Made by a program: the position numbers and the translations under genes. Below are positions 1 to 9,588 of a DNA stretch of 64,000 bases, piece by piece (position 1 is the stretch's first letter; each line of letters opens with the position of its first letter). The DNA lies in NCBI GenBank assembly GCA_963791495.1, contig CAWBST010000027.1:1-64000 (forward strand), written 5' to 3'. The notes beneath the pieces were generated by a model that saw only the letters and a program-made list of their open reading frames with translations, was not told where the DNA came from and ran no database searches. This DNA is from JAMXLO01 sp963791495 (GTDB lineage Bacteria; Pseudomonadota; Alphaproteobacteria; Acetobacterales; Acetobacteraceae).

Positions 1-1209
1 TCCTCCCGGAGGCTCCTAACGCCGCACCGGTGCGGGACACGTCGCACGCGCGAGTGCCGCTTCTTGCCTTCGTGTCCGACGACGACACCGAGACCGCGCT
101 GCGCGGTGGGCTCCTCAACACCGTGGACGGCGTCGAGGTCCACCGCGGCACGATCCTCCACGCCATCAAGCACCTGGCCAAGGAGCCGACGCCGCGGGCG
201 CTGGTCGTGGACATCGCCCGCGTGCTAATCCGATCGAGGAGCTGGACAACCTCGCCGCGTCTGCACGCCGGACGTGAAGGTTCTGGTGATCGGCGACGAC
301 TCCGACGTCGGCTTCTATCGCGAACTGGTGCGCAACATGGGCGTCGCCGAATACGTGCACAAGCCACTGACACGGGACCACGTCGCCAGGCTGTTCGTGC
401 CGCAGATCGCCGGCATTGCTTTCGACACCAGCGCCGCCCGCGGCGGCAGCGTGATCGCCGTGTGCGGCGCACGCGGCGGCGTCGGCACGACCACCATGGC
501 AGTCAATCTTGCGCTGCAGCTCACCGCCGCCACGCGCGGCCACGTTGCCTTGCTGGACCTGCATCTGCGGCAGGGCACGACGGCACTGTTGCTTGGCGTG
601 AAGCCCGAGGCCGGGCTGCGCGTCGCCCTCGAGCAGCCGGAGCGTGCTGACGCCCTCTTCCTCGACCGTGTCTCCGTCGAGGTCAACGAGCGGCTGCGCC
701 TGATCGCCGCCGATGAGGCGCTCGACGGGACGCCCGCGCCCACCCCCGATGGCATGCGGCGCGTTCTGGAGCTGCTGCGCCGGCGGTTCAACTACATCGT
801 CATGGACCTGCCGATGCCGGCCAATCTCGCCGATCTGCAGGCGCTGCGCGCCGCCCGTCACTTGCTGTTGGTCATGTCGCCGGATCTCGCCGGCATCCGT
901 GACGCCGTGCGCCTGCGCGAACTGGCAGCCGGGCTGGGAACCAGCCACGCCACGATCGTGCTGAATCGCGTCGGCATGCCGGGTGGTCTGCAGATGCCGC
1001 TGATCGAACAGGGCCTTGGCGGCAAGCCGGCCGTCCTTATACCCGAACTGGGCAAGCAGCTCGGCCGCGCGGCCAACCTGGGCAAGCCGGCCTTGGGCGA
1101 GTGCGCCCCCTTCAGCAAGGCGATAGCTTTGCTGGCCCAGGAGGTTTCCGGGGCGCCGGCAAGCCGCACGGCCAGCCGATCGCTGCTGGACAGGATGCTG
1201 GGACGATGA
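1..1209 (+). pseudogene. cpaE: CpaE/TadZ pilus-localisation ATPase, left copy, frameshifted
   Basis: CpaE/TadZ proteins pair an N-terminal receiver-like domain with a MinD/ParA-type ATPase and place the Tad pilus machine in the cell. This copy starts upstream of the window. Its first part reads in the frame of base 30 (LLAFVSDDDTETALR). Compared with the right copy it lacks one base near 229 and another near 259, so the frame is lost in the receiver domain. It resumes at a GTG at 274. The ATPase part (274-1209) is then open and keeps the deviant Walker A GARGGVGTTT (about 471-500). The TGA at 1207-1209 overlaps the ATG of cpaF (1206), the expected coupled arrangement. It is called a pseudogene because of the two deletions. 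A shortened product from 274 is conceivable. Confidence 0.82.
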
Positions 1210-2014
1210 AACAGTTCGGTCGCCGGCTGGAGCCGGCGGTGCCAGCCGCGAGCGTAGCGGAGTCGCACCTCACGCCGGCGCCTCTGACCCCACCGAATAC
1301 CAGCCTGCAGTTGAGGTTGCGCGCCAAGATCATGGAACAGCTCGATTCCGGCGCCGTCGCCGAAATGTCGGCCGAGACGCTGCGTGCCGAGCTGGAGCCG
1401 GTGATCCACGAGATCGCCGGCAAGGAGCGCGTGCAGCTCTCTGCGCGCGACCAATTTCAGCTTGCCCAGGAACTGACCGATGACATGGTCGGCTTCGGTC
1501 CGCTGGAACCGCTGCTGCGCGACAATACGATCAGCGACATCATGGTAAACGGGCCGGACACGGTGTTTATCAGCGGGCCGGCAAGCTGCAAATCCAACGT
1601 GCGTTTCCGTGATTAGGCACATGTCGCGGTGGTTGCGCAGAAGATGTGCCGCCGATGGTCGGCGCGTCGATAAATCGAGCCCTCTCTGCGACGCCCGCCT
1701 GCCCGATGGCAGCCGCGTCTACATGGTGTTCCCGCCTCTGGCGCTGGACAGCCCCTGCATCTCAATCCGCAACCGCACCAGAAGAAGCTCGACTTGAACG
1801 CCATGGTGGCCAACGGCAGCATGGTCCCTGCCGTCGCTCGCCTGCTGGAGATCGCCGCGCGGTGCCGGCTGAACATCCTGGTCTCCGGCGGCACCGGCTC
1901 CGGCAAGACCACGCTGCTGAACGCCCTCAGCCGCATGATCTCGCACGACGAACGTGTGGTCACCATCGAGGACGCCGCCGAACTGCAGCTCCAGCAGCCG
2001 CACGTCCGCACATG
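1206..2014 (+). pseudogene. cpaF: CpaF/TadA secretion ATPase, left copy, frameshifted and truncated
   Basis: This is the N-terminal two thirds of a CpaF/TadA hexameric ATPase that would energise pilus assembly. The ATG at 1206 overlaps the cpaE stop. The frame is open to a TAG at 1614-1616. Relative to the right copy a G is missing near 1571 (atcagcg instead of atcgagcg), followed by further indels up to about 1800. The Walker A motif GGTGSGKTT is readable again in the frame of 1794-2015. The gene then stops at the duplication boundary, without the Walker B, His-box and C-terminal parts. It cannot make an active ATPase. Confidence 0.85.
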
Positions 2015-2042
2015 AAAGTTGGACCGATGCTAGACAACGACA

Positions 2043-4607
2043 TTGAAACAGTCCTCCCGGAGGCTCCTAACGCCGCACCGGTGCAGGGACACGTCGCACG
2101 CGAGAGTGCCGCTTCTTGCCTTCGTGTCCGACGACGACACCGAGACCGCGCTGCGCGGCGGGCTCCTCAACACCGTGGACGGCGTCGAGGTCCACCGCGG
2201 TACGATCCTCCACGCCATCAGGCACCTGGCAAAGGAGCCGACGCCGCGGGTACTGATCGTGGACATCGCCCGCGTGCTGCACCCGACCGAGGAGCTGGAA
2301 AACCTGGCACGCGTCTGCACGCCGGACGTGAAGGTTCTGGTGATCGGCGACAACTCCGACGTCGGCTTCTATCGCGAACTGGTGCGCAACATGGGCGTCG
2401 CCGAATACGTGCACAAGCCGCTGACGCGCGACCACGTCACCAGGCTGTTCGTGCCGCAGATCGCCGGCATTGCTTTGGATACCAGCGCCGCCCGCGGCGG
2501 CAGCGTGATCGCCGTATGCGGCGCACGCGGCGGTGTCGGCACGACCACCGTGGCGGTCAATCTCGCGCTGCAGCTCACCGCCGCCACGCGCGGCCACGTT
2601 GCCCTGCTGGACCTGCATCTGCGGCAGGGCACGACGTCCCTGTTGCTTGGCGTGAAGCCCGAGGCCGGGTTGCGCGTCGCCCTCGAGCAGCCGGAGCGCG
2701 CTGACGCCCTCTTCCTCGACCGTGTCTCCGTCGAGGTCAACGAGCGGCTGCGCCTGATCGCCGCCGATGAGGCGCTCGACGGGACGCCCGCGCCCACCCC
2801 CGATGGCATGCGGCGCGTTCTGGAGCTGCTGCGCCGGCGGTTCAACTACATCGTCATGGACCTGCCGATGCCGGCCAATCTCGCCGACCTGCAGGCGCTG
2901 CGCGCCGCGCGTCACCTGCTGTTGGTCATGTCGCCGGATCTCGCCGGCATCCGCGACGCCGTGCGCCTGCGCGAACTGGCGACCGGGCTGGGCACCAGTC
3001 ACGCCACGATCGTGCTGAACCGCGTCGGCATGCCGGGTGGTCTGCAGATGCCGCTGATCGAACAGGGCCTTGGCGGCAAGCCGGCCGTCCTTATACCCGA
3101 ACTGGGCAAGCAGCTCGGCCGCGCGGCCAACCTGGGCAAGCCGGCCTTGGGCGAGTGCGCCCCCTTCCGCAAGGCGATGGCCCTGCTGGCCCAGGAGGTC
3201 TCCGGGAGCGCCGGCAAGCCGCACGGCCAGCCGATCGCTGCTGGGCAGGATGCTGGGACGATGAAACAGTTCGGTCGCCGGCTGGAGCCGGTGGCGCCAG
3301 CCGCGAGCGTAGCGGAGTCGCACCTCACGCCGGCTCCTCTGACCCCACCGAATACCAGCCTGCAGTTGAGGTTGCGCGCCAAGATCATGGAACAGCTCGA
3401 CTCCGGCGCCGTCGCCGAAATGTCGGCCGAGACGCTGCGTGCCGAGCTGGAGCCGGTGATCCACGAGATCGCCGGCAAGGAGCGCGTGCAGCTCTCTGCG
3501 CGGGACCAGTTTCAGCTCGCCCAGGAGCTGACCGATGACATGGTCGGCTTCGGTCCGTTGGAACCGCTGCTGCGCGACAATTCGATCAGCGACATCATGG
3601 TGAACGGACCGGACACCATGTTTATCGAGCGGGCCGGCAAGCTGCAGAGATCCACCGTGCGCTTCCGCGATTCGGAGCATGCCGCCATGGTGGCGCAGAA
3701 GATGGTGGCGACGATCGGCCGGCGCGTCGATGAATCGAGCCCTCTCTGCGACGCCCGCCTTCCCGATGGCAGCCGCGTCAACGTCATCTTCCCGCCGCTG
3801 GCGCTGGACGGCCCCTGCATCTCGATCCGCAAGTTCACCAAGAAGAAGCTCGACTTCACCGCCATGGTGGCCAACGGCAGCATGGTCCCCGCCGTCGCTC
3901 GCCTGCTGGAGATCGCCGCGCGGTGCCGGCTGAACATCCTGGTCTCCGGCGGCACCGGCTCCGGCAAGACCACGCTGCTGAACGCCCTCAGCAACATGAT
4001 CTCGCACGACGAACGTGTGGTCACCATCGAGGACGCCGCCGAACTGCAGCTCCAGCAGCCGCACGTGGTCCGACTGGAGACGCGCACCGCCAACCTGGAA
4101 GGCCGCGGCGAGATCAACCAGCGCGAACTGTTGCGCAATGCCCTGCGTATGCGGCCCGACCGCATCATCGTGGGCGAGGTGCGCGGCGCCGAGGCCTACG
4201 ACATGCTGCAGGCGATGAACACCGGCCATGACGGCTCGATCAGCACGGTCCACGCCAACACCACGCGCGACGCGCTGGCCAGGGTCGAGAACATGGTGCA
4301 GATGGCCACCGTCAACCTGCCCGCCCGCGCGATCCGCACCCAGATCGTCGCCGCGGTACACCTGATCGTCCAGATCGAGCGCATGCGCGACGGCGTGCGC
4401 CGCGTCTCGCAGATCTCCGACATCTGCGGGATGGAGGGCGAGGTGGTCACCATGAACGACGTCGCGTCATTCGAGTTCGAGGGTGAGAACGCCGCCGGCA
4501 AGATCGTCGGCCGCTACCATACGACAGGCGCGCGTCCCTCCTTCGCGACCAGGCTGGGCTACTTTGGCCTGGAGAACGCCTGGATGGATGCCTTGCAGAG
4601 TCTGTGA
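2043..4607 (+). CDS. cpaE-cpaF: CpaE-CpaF fusion (TadZ + TadA ATPases of the Tad pilus), right copy
   Basis: This is an 854-residue reading frame that joins two normally separate Tad proteins. Residues about 10-125 form the CpaE receiver-like domain. Residues about 150-395 form its MinD/ParA ATPase with the deviant Walker A GARGGVGTTT. From residue 407 (Met at 3261) the protein is a complete CpaF/TadA ATPase of 448 residues, with Walker A GGTGSGKTT, Walker B region RPDRIIVGEVRGAEAYD and the His box STVHANTTRDAL. In the left copy cpaE ends at TGA and cpaF starts at an overlapping ATG. Here one extra base near 3208 (tccgggagcgccgg against tccggggcgccgg) removes that stop. A second extra base (A, about 2084) takes the natural start ATG at 2030 (MLDNDIETVL) out of frame, so the frame as written needs a TTG at 2043 or a GTG near 2106. 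CpaF is probably also translated from 3261. It is followed directly by tadB. Confidence 0.75.
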   Translation: MKQSSRRLLTPHRCRDTSHARVPLLAFVSDDDTETALRGGLLNTVDGVEVHRGTILHAIRHLAKEPTPRVLIVDIARVLHPTEELENLARVCTPDVKVLVIGDNSDVGFYRELVRNMGVAEYVHKPLTRDHVTRLFVPQIAGIALDTSAARGGSVIAVCGARGGVGTTTVAVNLALQLTAATRGHVALLDLHLRQGTTSLLLGVKPEAGLRVALEQPERADALFLDRVSVEVNERLRLIAADEALDGTPAPTPDGMRRVLELLRRRFNYIVMDLPMPANLADLQALRAARHLLLVMSPDLAGIRDAVRLRELATGLGTSHATIVLNRVGMPGGLQMPLIEQGLGGKPAVLIPELGKQLGRAANLGKPALGECAPFRKAMALLAQEVSGSAGKPHGQPIAAGQDAGTMKQFGRRLEPVAPAASVAESHLTPAPLTPPNTSLQLRLRAKIMEQLDSGAVAEMSAETLRAELEPVIHEIAGKERVQLSARDQFQLAQELTDDMVGFGPLEPLLRDNSISDIMVNGPDTMFIERAGKLQRSTVRFRDSEHAAMVAQKMVATIGRRVDESSPLCDARLPDGSRVNVIFPPLALDGPCISIRKFTKKKLDFTAMVANGSMVPAVARLLEIAARCRLNILVSGGTGSGKTTLLNALSNMISHDERVVTIEDAAELQLQQPHVVRLETRTANLEGRGEINQRELLRNALRMRPDRIIVGEVRGAEAYDMLQAMNTGHDGSISTVHANTTRDALARVENMVQMATVNLPARAIRTQIVAAVHLIVQIERMRDGVRRVSQISDICGMEGEVVTMNDVASFEFEGENAAGKIVGRYHTTGARPSFATRLGYFGLENAWMDALQSL

Positions 4608-4608
4608 A

Positions 4609-5574
4609 ATGTTGAACCCTCTCATAGCTGGCCGGGATAATTCTGTTCATCGTTGCGTCCGCGAGTGTGACGTTGTTGACGCGCGACGTTTCCGCGGCGC
4701 GGCTGCGGGAACGTGTCGGCAATGTCCGCTCCCGGCCCGGGGAACAGGCATCGGCTGAACCAGCCCGGGTGCTGGCCATTCGTTCGTCTGGCCCGCGCAG
4801 CGAGCACGTGGCCCAGCTCATGCGCTTCCTGCGCTTCAACCCGGAGATTCGGCAGCAGAACGTCATCCCCTGGAAACTGGTGTTCGCGATCGCAGGCGTC
4901 GTGGCCATCGTGGGCTTCTTCTATGGCCGGGGGTTTCTCGGCTGGCCGCTGGCCTTGCTGGTGACGCCGATTGAAGGATTGCTCGTCGCGCGCTTCATCT
5001 TCGGCTGGGAGCGCGCGCGTTTTCAGAAAGCCCTGCTGGAACAGATCCCCGAGGTGATGGCACTGATCTGCCGCGCGGTGGCCGCCGGCATCCCGCTCAG
5101 CGAGGCGATTCGCAGCGCTTCGCACGAGAGTCGATTGATCCCTCGCGTGAGGAGTTCTTGCGCGTGGTGAACGAGGTGGCGATCGGACAGTCGCTCGAAT
5201 CCGCGCTGTGGAAGCTCTACGAGCGCGTCGGGCTGCCGGAATATGCCTTCTTTGCCGTCACCATCGGCCTCCAGGCACAGACCGGCGGCAGCCTGGTCGA
5301 GACGCTGGAGAATCTGCAGGACCTGGTGCGCAAGCGCGTGGCTCTTTCGAAGCGAGGCAAGGCACTGGCTGCGGAGGCGCGCATGTCGGCGATGATCCTG
5401 GGTCGTACTGCCGTTCGTCATGTTCGTGCTTCTCGTCATTCATGCAGACTGGCTTTGTCGGCTTCTTCCTGAACAGCCCCGGCGGAAATCAGCTGTTGCT
5501 GATTGCCGCGGGCCTCATGGGCACGCGGCATCTTCGTCATGCGCCAGTTGATCCGCCGGAGCCTTGCCCCATGA
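4609..5574 (+). pseudogene. tadB: TadB inner-membrane platform protein, multiply frameshifted
   Basis: TadB is the integral membrane platform protein of the Tad secretion system and partners TadC. The start is ATG 4609, one base after the cpaF stop (MLNPLIAG). The membrane segment AGIILFIVASASVTLL is read only after a shift near 4627. Further shifts are visible near 5128 (the text resumes as SIDPSREEFLRVVNEVAIG), near 5401 (LPFVMFVLLVIHADW), near 5455 (VGFFLNSPGG) and near 5520 (GIFVMRQLIRRSLAP). The expected C-terminus ends in TGA at 5572-5574, overlapping the tadC ATG at 5571. All parts of a normal TadB are present in order, but in at least five frame segments. The gene as written cannot be translated. 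Confidence 0.85.
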
Positions 5575-6515
5575 GCCATGACCAGCTTGTCATCTTGCTG
5601 ACTGTCGGGGGCGGCGTTTTGGCGCTCATGGCGGCCGCATTCCTGCTGCTCTTCCACGGAGCGGCTGATCAGGAGATAACGCGCCGTATCAGCAGCCTGC
5701 GCGAGGGGGCGGCCGTGGCACGACCCCAATCGTCGCGTTTCTTGCCCTCCTTGATCTCGATGGTGCGGCGCCTCGGTCTTGGCATGCGCGACAGGATGAT
5801 GTCCGCCAAGGATGCCGACGCTCTGGCGAAGACCCTGGCGGCATCCGGCCTGGAACCATCGAAGGCGATGCCGATATTTGTGGGCGCGAAGCTCGCCTGC
5901 CTGTTCGTCGTGCCCGTCCTGACCTGGCTGGGCACGGTTCTCCTCGGCTATTCGACCGGCAGGCAGGCCATCTTCACTGTGGTATCCCTGGCGGTCGCGA
6001 TGATGCTGCCGAACTGGGTGATCGGTTTCATGCGCCGGCCTTACCAGGCGACGCTGCGTCGCGGCATTCCCGATGCGCTGGACCTGATGGTCGTCTGTGC
6101 CGAGGCAGGCCTCGGGCTGGAATCGGCCATCGAACGCGTCGCACAGGAAATGAAGCAGTCGAACCGTCCGGTCGGGGTCGAATTCTCGCTGCTGATGCAC
6201 GAAATGCGTATCTATCCCGACCGCAGGATCGCCTTGACCAATCTGGCCGAACGCACCGGCCAGCCCGGTCTCAAACGGCTCGCCGCAACCATCATGCAAA
6301 CTCTGAAATACGGTACGCCCTTGAGCCAGGGGCTGCGCACCCTCGCCGCCGAGATGCGCAACGAGCGGATGATTCAGTTCGAGGAGAGGGCAGGCAAGCT
6401 CCCGGCGCTGCTCGTCATGCCGATGATGCTGTTCATCCTGCCCTGTCTCTTCATCATCATCATGGGAAAGCCGGCCTCGGAGCTCATGGGCGCATTCACA
6501 AGCATGCCCCACTGA
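5571..6515 (+). CDS. tadC: TadC inner-membrane platform protein
   Basis: This is a 314-residue type II secretion F-domain membrane protein, the second platform component of the Tad pilus. The ATG at 5571 (MSHDQLVILLTVGGG) overlaps the restored tadB stop. An N-terminal membrane helix is followed by a cytoplasmic stretch, two helices around residues 103-155 and a C-terminal helix (MLFILPCLFIIIMG). The core ALDLMVVCAEAGLGLESAIERV is typical of the GspF/TadC fold. The length is normal for the family. It is the one clearly undamaged gene of the pilus locus, which is odd beside the heavily broken tadB. Its 3' end converges with and slightly overlaps tadD on the other strand. Confidence 0.88.
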   Translation: MSHDQLVILLTVGGGVLALMAAAFLLLFHGAADQEITRRISSLREGAAVARPQSSRFLPSLISMVRRLGLGMRDRMMSAKDADALAKTLAASGLEPSKAMPIFVGAKLACLFVVPVLTWLGTVLLGYSTGRQAIFTVVSLAVAMMLPNWVIGFMRRPYQATLRRGIPDALDLMVVCAEAGLGLESAIERVAQEMKQSNRPVGVEFSLLMHEMRIYPDRRIALTNLAERTGQPGLKRLAATIMQTLKYGTPLSQGLRTLAAEMRNERMIQFEERAGKLPALLVMPMMLFILPCLFIIIMGKPASELMGAFTSMPH

Positions 6516-7298
6516 CCGTCGACCGGGTCACGGTGACGGCACCTCCGGCCCCCGCGGACGACGCCAAGCGCCCGCGTCAACGCCGACACATCGCCATCCG
6601 TCACGCGGTCCCCCAGCAGTTGCCGCGACCGCTCGACATCGCCAGTGGCGGCATAAAGAAGCCCCAGGTTCATCTTGAGCCTCTGCGGCGAGCCGCCTGC
6701 GTCCTGCATCGGCGCGAGCGTCTCCAGCGCCTGCCGCGTCCGCCCCTCCAGCATCAGCGACACGGCGAGGTCGTTCCTCGCGGCAGCATCGTCGGGCGAA
6801 CCGGCCAGCACCTGCTGATAGAGCGCCTGCGCCGCCGCATGTTGCCCTTGCAGGTCGAGCGCCACTCCCTTGTCCACCAGCGCGCGCGCATCTCCCGGGT
6901 TGGCCGCCAGAACCTTGTCCAGTCCCTCAATCGCCTGCGCCGGCTGTCCCGCGACGAGGTCGATCAGCGCCAGCGCCCTCGTCAGATCCGGCTGGCCGGG
7001 ATTGGTGCGCAGCCTTTCCGACAGCAACGCTCGCGCCTCACTGATCTTGCCGCCGCGTGCTAGCGCATCGGCGCAGCGCAGTTGCAGGTCGATATTGGAC
7101 GGCTCGCCTGCCGCTGCCGCGGTGTACATCGAAAGGGCGAGATCGCTGTCACCGGAGGCATCGGCCGCTTGCGCCACCTGCAGCCGCGCGTCCGTCGTCA
7201 AGCGTCGGCTGGTGCCTGGCGTCGGTCGGCGCGCACGCGCTCACAGCGCAGCATGCCCCGACCGACAGACGAAGAAGCAGCCCCGTGAACATACGCAT
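6496..7298 (-). pseudogene. tadD: TadD tetratricopeptide lipoprotein, frameshifted
   Basis: TadD is an outer-membrane-associated TPR lipoprotein that helps localise the Tad secretin. The N-terminus reads from ATG 7298 (MRMFTGLLLRLSVGACC) with a lipobox-like AVSAC, behind a GGAAGGA ribosome site. The frame then shifts near 7200-7215. The TPR body (LQVAQAADASGDSDLALSMY onward, with repeats such as DARALVDKGVALDLQGQHAAAQALYQQ) is open in another frame from 7201. A third shift near 6550 is likely, because the open frame otherwise runs through the whole 3' end of tadC. A stop at 6496 in the neighbouring frame is the most sensible end. The C-terminus is uncertain. Confidence 0.7.
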
Positions 7299-7639
7299 GG
7301 CCGCAGGTCCTTCCACAGCGTTACTGCGCCGTCCCCGGGTTCGCAGCTCCCTGCGGCGCCCTGCTGGTTGAAGATGTTGATCGACGCAGCATTAAGATCC
7401 GGCAGCGGGTAGCGCTTCCCGGCGAGCACCCGCGCCACCGGCGGCGCCGCCTCTGCGCCGGTGCTCGCGCCCTGTCCGGTCCCCTCGACGAGGTCATGCG
7501 GGTTCGCCACCATGGTCCGCAGGTTCGCGTCGTTAGCGCCGCCCGGGTTATATGTTCCGGGCCGTTGATAAGGATCGGTCAGGTCGTAGCTGCAACCCGA
7601 AACGATCAGTGCGCCGATCAGCCAGCCGATGCGGTGCAT
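7241..7639 (-). CDS. Small lipoprotein at the cpaD position
   Basis: This is a short exported protein starting at ATG 7639 (MHRIGWLIGALIVSGC), with a lipobox VSGC at residues 13-16. It lies eight bases after the secretin gene in the same direction and just before tadD. The conserved-looking middle is DANLRTMVANPHDLVEG and the C-terminal part is AGKRYPLPDLNAASINIFNQQG. After NQQGAAG the text of the next frame ends neatly as AANPGTAQ and stops at 7321, so the real protein is probably about 105 residues and the tail to 7241 may be a frameshift artefact. CpaD proteins sit in this place in many alphaproteobacterial loci but are usually longer, so no symbol is given. Confidence 0.6.
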   Translation of the reverse strand: MHRIGWLIGALIVSGCSYDLTDPYQRPGTYNPGGANDANLRTMVANPHDLVEGTGQGASTGAEAAPPVARVLAGKRYPLPDLNAASINIFNQQGAAGSCEPGDGAVTLWKDLRPCVCSRGCFFVCRSGHAAL

Positions 7640-7646
7640 GCGTTCC

Positions 7647-9236
7647 TCACTTCAGGATGAAGCCGGCATCAAGCGGTGGACCTCCCGCCGGACCGGGAGC
7701 GAACTGACGGCCCAAGTAGGATCCGGTCGAGGTCGGTCGCCGGCCTGAAGCCGTCCATTGGCGTCCGCAGTGCGGTCGGGCTGGAGGCCGGCTGCACGAC
7801 GTAGGGGTAACGATGATCACCAGTTCGCTCTCGCCGCGTTGGAAGTCGTTCGATTTGAACAATGCGCCGATGACCGGGACCTCGCCGATCCATGGCAGCG
7901 CATTCGTCTTGTCGATGCTCGTCTTCTGCAGCAGCCCGGCAATGGCGAAACTCTGCCCGCTGCCGAGTTCGACCGTCGTCTCGGCGCGCCGGACCGTCAG
8001 GGCGGGGATCGTCAGCGTCCCCCGGCCAAGGGAACGCTCACCGCCCCGTTGGTGGTGAGCTGGCTGACCTCGGGACGCACGCGCAGATTGAGCCGGGTCG
8101 ATGACATCACGGTCGGCACCACCGCGAGGCTGACGCCGAACGTCTTGAACTCGACGGTGATCGTGGTCTGGCCGTTGGAGGTGTTGCCGGCGATCGGGAT
8201 CGGGAACTCGCCGCCGGCCAGGAAGCTCGCGGTTTCGCCCGAGAGCGCGGTGAGGTTGGGCTCCGCCAGGATGGTGATCAGCTGATCGCCCGCCAGCGCA
8301 TCGATGATGCCGTTGACGTCCCACAGCTTGTTGCCGGAGATGAAACCGGCGCCGAGCTGGTTCGGGGCAGCGGTGGCACCGGTGAGCGGCGCCAACCCCA
8401 ACGGCAGCAGCGGCGTGATCGCGCTGCCCACGGCCGCGCCGGTGCGCAGGCCAAAGCGCCACCCCGGGCCGCTGCCGAGCGCCTGCCAGTTGAACCCGAG
8501 CTGACGCGTGACCGAGCGGTTGATCTCCGCGATGCGGACCCTGACGTTGACCTGAATGGCGCCCAGCACGGTGAGGTTGTCCACCACGCCACCCTTGTCG
8601 CCGACGTAGCCGCGCGCGATCGCCTCTGCCTGCTGCGCCGCAGCGGCGTTCGGCACGGTGCCAGTCAGGACGGCGTCGGCTCCGGCGCCCTGGACGCGAA
8701 CGGCCGATGCGCCCTGCACCGTCCGCGCGATGCTTGCCTGGATCGCCAATGCCGTCGCCGGTGTGATGGTGCCTGCCGCGACCGCGGCGGCAGGTGCCGC
8801 GCCGCCGGCACCTGGGGCGACTGTGACGTCGTATTGGACGATCGCCTGGCCTGCGTCCGTCGTGGCGATGACCGTGGTGCGTCCAGGTGCCACCCCCATC
8901 AGGAACAAGCTGGTCGGCGAGGCCGGCTGCACCCGCGCCACGCCAGGCTCGGCCGACATCACAGTGGCCGCCGGCTGCGGCAGACGCAGCAGCACGCCGG
9001 TGCCGGCCTGCACGGTGATCGGCTGACTGATTGTCGCCACAGGCGGCGTCGCGGCTGGCGCGGGCGTGCCCGGGGGAGGCGCTGGTACAGCAGGTGCCGG
9101 CGTGGGCTGCGCCGTTTGGGCCACGACCCCTGACAGATTCATCGATGGGGTGCGGGGGATCGGCACGAGCGCTCACGAGACCACACACAAGCAGCAATAT
9201 TGCGAGCACGCTCAGCAAGCATTGCATCGGCGTCAT
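7647..9236 (-). pseudogene. cpaC: CpaC/RcpA outer-membrane secretin, multiply frameshifted
   Basis: The secretin forms the outer-membrane channel of the Tad pilus. ATG 9236 gives a clear signal peptide (MTPMQCLLSVLAILLLVCG). A shift near 9165 leads into the long open part 9166-8012, which holds the N-terminal pilus/BON-like region (ITVQAGTGVLLRLPQPAATV, GTVPNAAAAQQAEAIARGYV) and most of the secretin core (ILAEPNLTALSGETASFLAGG). A shift near 8030 continues in GTLTIPALTVRRAETTVELG and SFAIAGLLQKTSIDKTNALP, the typical secretin end. More shifts follow near 7800 (VIIVTPYVVQPASSPTALR) and near 7720 before the C-terminus PPLDAGFILK. All secretin segments are present but in at least four frames. 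The proline/alanine-rich linker after the signal peptide is long. Confidence 0.82.
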
Positions 9237-9588
9237 TTGACGATGTTGCCTGTCGCCCCACCGCGGCGTCCGTTTTGGGGCCCGGCGGGCCTGTTCCTGT
9301 CAACCGGTCGAGATGCGTGCAAACCCGTCGTGCTCCTCACCCGATCCCCGACTACCGCGCTTCCACCTTTGAAACGACACCGCTGCAACCTCGCAATGCA
9401 GGATGCAACCATGGCGATTCGAGCCGGCGCAAGACTTTATCTGCACGTGTAGCGGGATCGGCTGATACCGCCTGAGGGCGCAGGGGCTTGGCAGGTCGTG
9501 CGTCACGAGTGAGCACTCACAAGCTGCCAAAACCTGGCCGGGTCACCGTGGTCCCCGCACAGTTGCGCTTGAACGGATCGTCGGCTGG
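9237..9588. other. Gap between cpaC and tadG, no gene recognised
   Basis: About 350 bases lie between the start of cpaC and the end of tadG, both on the - strand. Short open frames exist on both strands but none has a family match, a sensible codon pattern or a ribosome site. It probably holds the cpaC promoter. No clear -35/-10 pair was identified. Confidence 0.5.

Larger units (their letters stand above)
1..4066 (+). repeat. Tandem duplication of the cpaE-cpaF segment
   Basis: Bases 1-2005 and 2052-4066 are two direct copies of the same segment, collinear and roughly 95% alike by eye. They are joined by 46 bases (2006-2051) that hold the cpaE start region of the right copy. The left copy stops inside cpaF just after the Walker A region (shared tail ending ccagcagccgcacgt). 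The right copy runs on to the end of cpaF. The offset between copies grows from 2051 at the left to 2061 at the right, so the left copy has lost a net 10 bases through small indels. Window base 1 matches base 2052, 22 bases into cpaE, so the left copy begins just outside the window. Confidence 0.93.

Noticed and set aside
2067..4361. Long - strand open frame (764 codons) opposite the cpaE-cpaF fusion
   Set aside because: It is a GC-bias shadow of the coding strand; the translation is rich in His, Gln, Asp and Gly with no family likeness, and cpaE/cpaF are certain on the + strand.
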